DNA of 64,000 nt from Pseudoscleropodium purum (Eukaryota; Streptophyta; Bryopsida; Hypnales; Brachytheciaceae), in NCBI GenBank assembly GCA_963969395.1, contig OZ017802.1:6016501-6080500 (forward strand), in the 5' to 3' direction. Below the pieces are notes generated by a model that saw nothing but the letters and a program-made list of their open reading frames with translations, was not told the DNA's origin and did not search any database. Made by a program: the position numbers and the translations under genes. Positions 57,176 through 64,000 of the stretch are shown in pieces (the first letter of the stretch is position 1; each line of letters opens with the position of its first letter).

Positions 57176-57362
57176 GGGGTTTAAAAACATGGTCCCCTTT
57201 AACTTTTTAACCATGTAGTCAATAGCTTTGGAATTTTTTGGGCCTTAAAAGAAAAAAATTGTGAAAAATTCAAAGGAAAAAAAATAAAAATCCCATTTGT
57301 AGCGAGCTGGCCAAAATTGCTATGTTATCAAAAGAAACGCAACTTGATCTTTTAGGGGTTAA
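57176..57362 (-). mobile_element. TTAA-family element, subfamily D, truncated, reverse orientation
   Basis: Its right end reads TTTTAGGGGTTAA. Reverse-complemented, the sequence follows the left end of the 55-kb copy and of the 3.7-kb copy (AGATCAAGTTGCG, ATAGCAATTTTGG, ATGGGATTTTTATTTTTTTT). The other terminus is lost. Confidence 0.65.
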
Positions 57363-57764
57363 GACAAACGTATCATTTTGTCAACTATGTTCAATACCTA
57401 GCATGTAGGGTGTGGTAAAACCAACGGAGGCTTGAACAAATTTCCGGATGAAGCTTGAAATGTGTTTTTTGGGTCCTTTTCAAGGTTGGAACTAATATGG
57501 TTCTGACACATGTCATGAAGAAGTGAGCAAGAACGTAGGAAGTAGTGAGTGGGAAAATAAATTAGTTCTTGAATGATCTAAATTGGTAGAATCTAGACAT
57601 TGGCTATAGGTCATGTGTACTTTTGGGGCTCCCAAAATTCATAGTAATCTCAATTTTGGGAATTAAAATTTGAAAAATATCCAATCTCCATATTTTCTAA
57701 CTTACTACATTGGAAAAATTTCCAACACCTCATACTGCTCACAATCTATTGCAAAATTACTTAA

Positions 57765-58731
57765 ATGATCAACTTGTGATACATTTACTTTATAGCCCAA
57801 TGTGTCACCAAGGTATAAAAATCTCAATTGTACAATCTTGTAGTGTACGTGTTGTAGATGAAGTGAATAAAATTTGGAGTCATTTTGTGACATAGATTGG
57901 AAGATTATAATATTTTAGTGTAGAACTTGGATGCTAAAATTTTCCTAGCAGTACAATTGGAGGTGAAATTCAATTTCTAAACCTACCTAAATGAAAAAAA
58001 TTTAAGCTATAAAGTACTTCAAAATTGGAATACAAACACATTTGTGAAAAAATGCCATTCAATTGACTCATTGTGTTTGCAAGTTGACAGCGAAATGTTA
58101 AAAGATAGCAAGAAAAGTTGCAAAAAACACGTCTAGAGCTAAACCTTAGTCTACTAAAATGCTTCTCAATCACTCATAAGTCATAACTTCTTAGAGAGAT
58201 ATGATGTTTTAACCAAACAAACTAGATTAGTATGTATAACCTTTTCCACAAAAATGATTGAAAATGGACATTGTATGAAGAAGAAACAAGCCATCAAAAT
58301 TCACCGTAATCTAGAAATATCCAAATTTTGAATTTTGAATTGCTTCCAAACATTCCAAACCCCTTGAATTGGCAAGAAAATTTTACCACAATAACTAGAC
58401 TTCAAGAAGAACATAACCCAAAATTTTTTAATTGAAAACAAACATTGAATGAAGGATATACAAACCCCAAAAGTTGCAACCATCAATATTCAGTTTGGTG
58501 AACTAAAATTGAACCCGTGAACTTTGAATGGTTTTCCAAGACTCAATACATCTTGAATTGATTTGAAAATTTAACCACCCAAAATAAAAGAAAGAATGCA
58601 AATTTTCCAACCAGTTTTCTTGAATTTGAACATCGGGTGCAAAAATTACACCACTTCAAATTGGACTTCCAGACTATGGAAGGACACTTTGGGAGTTTGG
58701 GTCCCCCCCTTGGGCGGTGAGGGGTTATTAA
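57765..58731. mobile_element. TTAA-family element, subfamily C, copy 3
   Basis: It aligns with 41,217-43,145 along its length (GAAGAAACAAGCCATCAAA, GGAGGTGAAATTCAATTTCT, CTTGGGCGGTGAGGGGTTA). The left end is worn; the right end reads GGGGTTATTAA instead of GGGGTTAA. A 61- and a 62-codon open frame inside it on opposite strands are accidental. Confidence 0.75.
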
Positions 58732-59765
58732 GCTTTATAAACTTAACTAAGTTAATAGTCCTCTAATTTTGCAATTCTCACTGAAGGTACACCGGTACTA
58801 ATTTAACATCATTCCAAGTTCCCCCTTATCAATGGCACAGTTCCACACTAACTAACATGCACGCAATGCAAGGCCTTCAAACTTTATTACATGACTCCAA
58901 GACACTGTAATTGTTTATTCAAATATTTTAGTGAATTGGCAATGAAATTCTGTTTCCTTTACGTCAAAAAATAAAAATACAAATATTTTAGAGAATGATA
59001 CTCCTCGCTTTTATAATGTCCACCAGGAGTACTACTTGCTATTGATGTTTTTCTCCAACGTTTTCCATCAGCGAGACCTGGCTCATAACTCACTTTTAAG
59101 TTAATCTTTAAGAATGTAAAATATTAACAATCACAAATGCTTATTATTTAGAGTTTAATATAACTTATTCGTGTCTTGAAAACTCGGCTACAGCAAACTG
59201 TACAACACTAGAGTAACTGAAGTACGCAATTATCTTACTGTACCCTCGTCCTCTCCACATTGCTAGATGGAGTGATAAGCTATTTAGGGGTATAATATAT
59301 ATATATAGTTTTTGTTTGTTTTTGTTTGTTTTTCCACCTATAGTTGTTTTTTCAATATGAGTTTGATCAAGCCCATGTCTCCTAATAATAAGTTATCGAT
59401 GGCTATGGTCTCATCATTTTGAAAAACCATTATGGCACCACTTTTTAAAGCCTATGGCCAGGGCAGGGGAGGGACGCAGTTGATGGAGCTCGCTCTGTGC
59501 CCTCTCTGCCAGAGTGTGTGGGGGAGTTAATGGCTTCAGCCATTTGATCGGCTTTTGATCACATCCGCTGCGAGTGACTGCTGTTTTGAAAATTGAAGGA
59601 GATTTTTTCCTTTCAGTTATCAATGAAATTTGTCCATGTGTTTCCAGAGAAAAAAAATTGAAAGAGAGAGAGAGAAAAGCATTGGCAACTTAGTTTGCAG
59701 TGTCTCCTGGTCATTCCTTTCTGGACCTCCATTGTGAAATTTCATCTCAGTGAGAAGGTACGGAT
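58732..59765. other. Mixed unique DNA; GC-richer patch at 59,400-59,720
   Basis: No gene was recognised. The patch contains a 69-codon - strand frame (59,414-59,623) without known motifs. There are short TA, GTTTGTTTTT and GA runs near 59,299, 59,310 and 59,655. Confidence 0.4.
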
Positions 59766-60020
59766 GGTGGGTACCCCCATAACCGCCACTTTGGGCTGCT
59801 GCAATTGTGCCTAGTTACTGTTATTACACTGGTCAAATATTCATTGGTTTCTTGGTTGACAAGGTAAAGGAGGTTTCAACACACGAAAGAATGTGACATT
59901 TGGATATTGTATGCAAAAGTTAGGAAGGATCAAAGTGTTTTTTTTTGAGGGAGGAGATGTTCTGAAATTGTATGTTTCTTTTAGCATACTGTATATAAGT
60001 ATTGGAGGGGTACATAAAAA
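59766..60020. mobile_element. Family F element, first of a tandem pair
   Basis: It starts GGTGGGTACCCCC and contains ACATTTGGATATTGTATGCA. It is directly followed by a second copy in the same orientation. The right end is shortened compared with the 18-kb copy. Confidence 0.7.
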
Positions 60021-60021
60021 T

Positions 60022-60300
60022 AAGGTGGGTACCTCCATCACTGCCACTTTTGCTGCAGTTGTGCATAGTCACTATTGTTAAACTCGTCAAATTCTCATGG
60101 ATTTTCTTCTTGGAAAGTGGAAGGAGGTTCCGATGCACGAAACAAAGGGACATTTGGATATTGTATGCAAAAGTTAGGAAGGATCAAAGTTCTAAAATCA
60201 TATGTTTTTTTAACTTACCATATGTACATATTGATTTTGGAGATATACACAAAGTGATGATTGGAGTTTTTAGGCATAGTGTGATTTTGGGTGTATTCAC
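60022..60300. mobile_element. Family F element, second of a tandem pair
   Basis: It starts AAGGTGGGTACCTCC and has the same interior blocks as the first. Offset from the first copy is about 256 bp. It ends near GATTTTGGGTGTATTCAC, a decayed form of the right terminus at 18,442. Confidence 0.7.
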
Positions 60301-61719
60301 ATCAAACCCATAATCAATACTATTTCAAATGTTGAATATTGTTTTAAATGCTATTCCTACATTTGAACCTAAAAGCATCCTCCCAAATTTGATGTTGACT
60401 GCGCAAGATGTATGTAGTTAAAATGTAGAAGTCTATGAGATCCTACTATTGTTTTTTGGTACATCTAAAGAAAATAATTTCAAATTTCAAATTTGATTCA
60501 TAAGGTGTCCAAATAATGCATGTTTAAAGTGCTTTAGAATCTTTTTTCAATTTCTAGTAAGATCAAATAAAATATTATATATTTATTAATAGTATATATG
60601 ATCAATTGTAAATAGTGACAATTATAGATGTGGAAATCTAGAAATCCATCATTTTAAAGAATTTAAAATAAGATAGGATCATATAATACTGTGGATGGTC
60701 TTAACAAATGTGTCATGAATGTATTGGATACTAATTGCAATGTAGATTCTTATGGCACAATGTTTGACAAACACAAATATTGAAATGGAAGCATGCATTT
60801 CACAAAATCCACCAATTGAACTTTTGATTCTTTAAATGTTTTTTCATATTTCACCTAACCCATTGCAATTTGTTTGTATTGGACTATTAAAAAAACTCAA
60901 GAACACACAATCATTGCTATCTAAGAATATTTTTACGTCAATAGGGGATACAATCTTAATTTGATCATGTAATATTCATATAATCCTACGAACTTTGGTG
61001 TAGGGTCTTGAAATCTAAAGGTTGTTGTATGCTTAGAGTTGGGGGCAATTTCCCTTAGGGCCAATTGTACAAAATCCAATAGATCTAATTTTGTTGAAAT
61101 AAATAATATTTTAGTTAAAGAAATTTAGTTGAAATTTGACATTGGCCTTCCATTCTTGGTGCATCTAATTCATTGAGCTTAGGCCATATCTAGTTATGTC
61201 TTTTGGAAAAGAACTTCATTCCATCAAATTGGCCTTGACCTTTAGATGTAAAGGGGTTCAAACCAATTTTAGCCTTTTGTCCAATTACAAGTCAAGATTT
61301 GGTACCACTTACATAATAATTGGCTTCATCTCTAGGTGTAAAGTAGCCCTCAGTTTGATCATCATTTTTATTTCCTAATGCCCTATAGACTTTGATGTAG
61401 GTCTTGTGCAAGTATACATGCACACCAAAAAAGAAAATATAAAATCCAAGAGGTTGTGATTTTAAACTCAATTAAAGTATTTGCATTAAAGAGGAAAATC
61501 TTCATCCTAACCCAATATGATATATAATATGGTTGATAGATTATATCCTAGACTCTTGAAGGTTAAAATTTGCAAACATGAGATTGTATTTTCATAATAA
61601 TTTGATATTGAAGGCAAAAGTGAAGGTCTTTAAGCTCACTTTCAACGATAATGTCCAACAAAATAAGGTATCATAGAATTTGAATAAGATATCTACTCTT
61701 GTTTTTGTGGAAGTTGCTC
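60301..61719. other. AT-rich DNA without recognisable features
   Basis: No gene was recognised. Two short partly similar stretches (61,200-61,240 and 61,290-61,345, both with GGCCTTGACC/TGGCTTCATC then TAG(A/G)TGTAAAG) hint at an internal duplication. Confidence 0.4.
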
Positions 61720-62009
61720 CATTAGAAGATTTTTGGGGATCCAGAAAAGTTCCTTGATGTTATTTGACTTTGTGAACTTGCCAAACCTATTACTTAACGT
61801 GGTAGAGTGACTACTATGTCATTTTTCAAAAATTAAAATTAAAATGATTTTTTTCAACTTAGTTTTTCATTTAAAGAATTTTCAATTTTATTTATTTTTA
61901 TTTTTTCAAATTTGTTTTTTCAAACGGCGTGGCTTTCTTTAACTACGGAAAGAACTATGAGGAACAGAGACTTCAAATGGCCCTCCCACCCCCCAAAACT
62001 CTTTTAATG
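61720..62009. mobile_element. CATTAG-family MITE, copy at 61.7 kb
   Basis: The ends are CATTAGAAGATTTTTGGGGA and CCCCCAAAACTCTTTTAATG. Interior blocks (GTGGTAGAGTGACTACTATG, GAACTATGAGGAACAGAGAC) correspond in position to those of the other copies. It is 290 bp. CTC flanks both sides, which may be a 3-bp duplication, but other copies do not share this. Confidence 0.7.
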
Positions 62010-62756
62010 CTCAGTTATGTCAAAGTTTTTTTTACAATTATTGAAAAGAATAAAAAGAAATTAAAGGGTTCTAATTTTACGAACTATACTTGATTCTTAG
62101 ATGAATGTAGAAGAACCTATTTCCAACTTTACACCCTTAATCCATTTTTTTCATGTATTTTTAATATAATTGTACTAAAAACCTCCTAAAAGATCACTAC
62201 TTATAATCATATGCCTAAGATTGTACTTAAAAACTCACTTAAAACACCCTTTTTTCTTGTAGTGAGTGGTGATCCAAATTTCAACATTTATCCACACATT
62301 GGGTAGAAAATATTACATTAGCATATATCACATATCCATAATTTTGTTGTCATTCACAATTTGGTGATTTCATCCAAGATTTCTTTAAATTTGAAGTTTT
62401 CTAGCAATTTGCCGTCCTTTTAGTACTACTCGTGTTCTAAGGACACATCTTAGGGCCCATTATTGTGGTGCAAATAGTGTCCAAATTGCCAAATAAACCC
62501 ATGTTTCCTTCAACCAATCTTGCAAAAATTGAGATAGCTTGTAATTAAATGTAGATACTTTGTAATTACTATAATTTCTACGAAGAAATTTCTTTAAAAA
62601 ATTGTATAAAATTCAAGTTGATGTTTCTAATTATGATAAAAATAGATTAAATTTCTTACATATATTATTACATATAGACTATATCAAAATTTGGAAATGT
62701 GTGTTTTAATGTAGAAATTTAACATAGTTTGACCAAGCACAGAAATGAAATGTTGT

Positions 62757-62987
62757 TTAACCCCTAAAATGACTTGGCAACTATTTTTTGGTCAATGAAT
62801 GACAGAGAATCTTGTTGTGTAGGACAAAAGTGCACCTATTCATCCTCCAAATTTTGTGGAAAAAGGGAAAGTCTTCTATAGTAGCTTGACTTCCAATGAG
62901 TACTTTTGCAATATTTTAAGCCAATGATTCACATGGTAATGAAAAAGGATGATTTCCAAGGTCACCCCTTCGTCATTTATGGGTTAA
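62757..62987. mobile_element. Short TTAA-family MITE (231 bp)
   Basis: It starts TTAACCCCTAAAATGACTTG and ends CGTCATTTATGGGTTAA, with TTAA on both sides. The right half matches about 16,700-16,810 in intron 4 of the bHLH gene. The intervening 62,010-62,756 holds nothing recognisable. Confidence 0.8.
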
Positions 62988-63465
62988 GGGGTAAAGTGTT
63001 GATTTTCGGTGCTTCCACCTTAGTTAGCAACCTTTAGGGCAATGTAACCCATATGATGATATTAGAGAAGCTGACGTGATACTAAAGAGGCCTGGGAGTA
63101 TGTGGCTGTCTTATTGAGGCAAGGGACACAGGTGTGCAGCGACATGAGCACATTGTTTGCGGTCGGAGAAATATTCCGTTTTCCTAGATCGGCGGAATCT
63201 ACGAAACCCACACAGCAACCTCTTCTCAGATCCTAGATCGTGGGCCCTAGGGTGCGCAGGGCAGAAATCGCTTCAGCTGTGGTGGTGTTGCTCAAGAGCC
63301 GGGCGGGTTGTCTGGCCTCCATTGCAAAGTTAGCTATGGCGGAGGACTGAGGACGGCGACGACGACGACGAGCATCATTGCCACGCTGCCGCGTCGATGC
63401 GTCGAGGTCGCGGGCAAGTGGAGCCTCACGCGGCTGTGGAGGAGCTCCGGAATGCCGTTCCAAGG
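62988..63465. other. GC-rich block, possible gene flank
   Basis: Composition turns sharply GC- and CpG-rich after about 63,100, with a GACGACGAC run near 63,356-63,371. Frames of 149 (- strand) and 72 codons (+ strand) overlap here but have no recognisable domains. It could be the 5' region of a gene outside the window or a CpG-rich repeat. Confidence 0.35.
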
Positions 63466-63469
63466 AGCC

Positions 63470-63935
63470 ATGCAGGGCTCGATTTGGTTCAGTATCGGCG
63501 ATGCCCCACCCGGCTTTGTGAAGTAGGCTGTGCCGGCCTTTAGAGAAACTCGAAGGGGAGCTTCTGGTGATCGTTTGGTGCTTGAGAGGTGGAATGTGGA
63601 GAGTTTTAGTTAAGTACGTTTCCAGGGAGGCTTCCGAGGCCAGATTTGGTTCAGTTCTGGCCTTGCTAGGGTGGGACAGCATTTGGTTTCGTTGTTAGAG
63701 GAGCTCAGGGGGATCTCCTTGCGGTCTTTTCGTGTACGAGAGGTGGAATGTGGAGAGTTTTAAGTTAAGTACGTTTTCAGGGAGCCTTTCCGAGCCAGAT
63801 TTGGTTCAGTATTGGCGATGCGCGTCCATTAGGGTGTGGGGACCTTCGGTATTGTGTTTAGAGGAGCTTTTCGCGGTGGTTTGGCGTACGGGAGGTGGAA
63901 TGTGGAGAGTTTAATTACGTCTGGCGTTACTTAGG
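63470..63935. repeat. Tandem array of ~155-bp units
   Basis: At least three diverged units are visible. GATTTGGTTCAGT recurs at 63,481, 63,643 and 63,798, and GGTGGAATGTGGAGAGTTT recurs at 63,588, 63,742 and 63,894. Spacing is 152-162 bp. The array is GC-rich and non-repetitive elsewhere in the window. Open frames across it are read-through of the repeat. Confidence 0.8.
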
Positions 63936-64000
63936 GGCAGGAATATTGGAGTGAAGAGGTTTGTGGTGTTGTTGAAAGTAGTGAACTCTACTGCTAGAGG

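Noticed and set aside
63233..63682. 149-codon Arg/Ser-rich open frame on the - strand
   Set aside because: It runs through the ~155-bp tandem array and a GAC repeat; the translated sequence repeats with the DNA units and has no domain.
1..64000. tRNA, 5S rRNA, snRNA genes and CRISPR arrays
   Set aside because: No T-loop/anticodon architecture, 5S promoter boxes or regularly spaced identical direct repeats were found by eye; a tRNAscan or Infernal run would be decisive for RNAs.

Overview
The window is nuclear DNA of a land plant. It is AT-rich, gene-poor and full of short DNA transposons. Two of its three recognisable genes are plant-type: a bHLH factor of the EAT1/bHLH010-089-091 (TDR-like) subfamily, and a two-domain METTL2/6/8-type methyltransferase of the kind known from plants. 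The third, a homologue of the c-Myc-binding protein MYCBP (FAP174 of green algal flagella), is best known from ciliated cells. With the absence of visible LTR-retrotransposon coding sequence, this points to a spore-bearing plant with swimming sperm, such as a bryophyte, rather than a flowering plant. That is inference; the species cannot be named from the sequence.

Layout. 1-6,840: AT-rich DNA with diverged repeats and a decayed Tc1/mariner-type transposase gene (5,273-5,960). 6,840-17,000: a more GC-balanced block with the bHLH gene on the + strand (five coding exons, 11,217-16,986, 549 residues), preceded by several kb of possible promoter and leader. 17,700-24,240: repeats, including a sharply bounded CpG-rich hAT-type element (18,754-19,094). 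24,242-29,666: the methyltransferase gene on the - strand (twelve coding exons, 554 residues). 29,850-32,340: a cluster of small inverted-repeat elements. 36,550-38,272: the MYCBP-like gene on the + strand (at least four exons, start uncertain). 39,000-63,000: almost entirely transposon-derived, with one possible small membrane or secreted peptide gene (56,844-57,023). 63,000-64,000: a GC-rich block with a ~155-bp tandem array, possibly the flank of a gene beyond the window.

The exon models were built by hand. In the bHLH and methyltransferase genes every junction keeps phase and the total length divides by three; all splice sites are GT-AG except one GC-AG intron in the bHLH gene. The MYCBP-like model has a second GC-AG intron.

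The most interesting structure is not a gene. It is a set of non-autonomous transposons whose ends read TTAA-CCCCTAAA and TTTAGGGG-TTAA. They differ greatly inside and range from ~230 to ~990 bp. One 662-bp copy (39,099-39,760) contains the empty site of an insertion seen in a second copy (46,412-48,198), which shows directly that TTAA is the duplicated target. That is piggyBac-like (or Sola3-like) behaviour. No transposase for it lies in the window.

The three genes are not an operon or pathway. They share only the neighbourhood, though the bHLH (sporogenesis in its family) and MYCBP/FAP174 (motile cilia) both point to plant reproductive cells.
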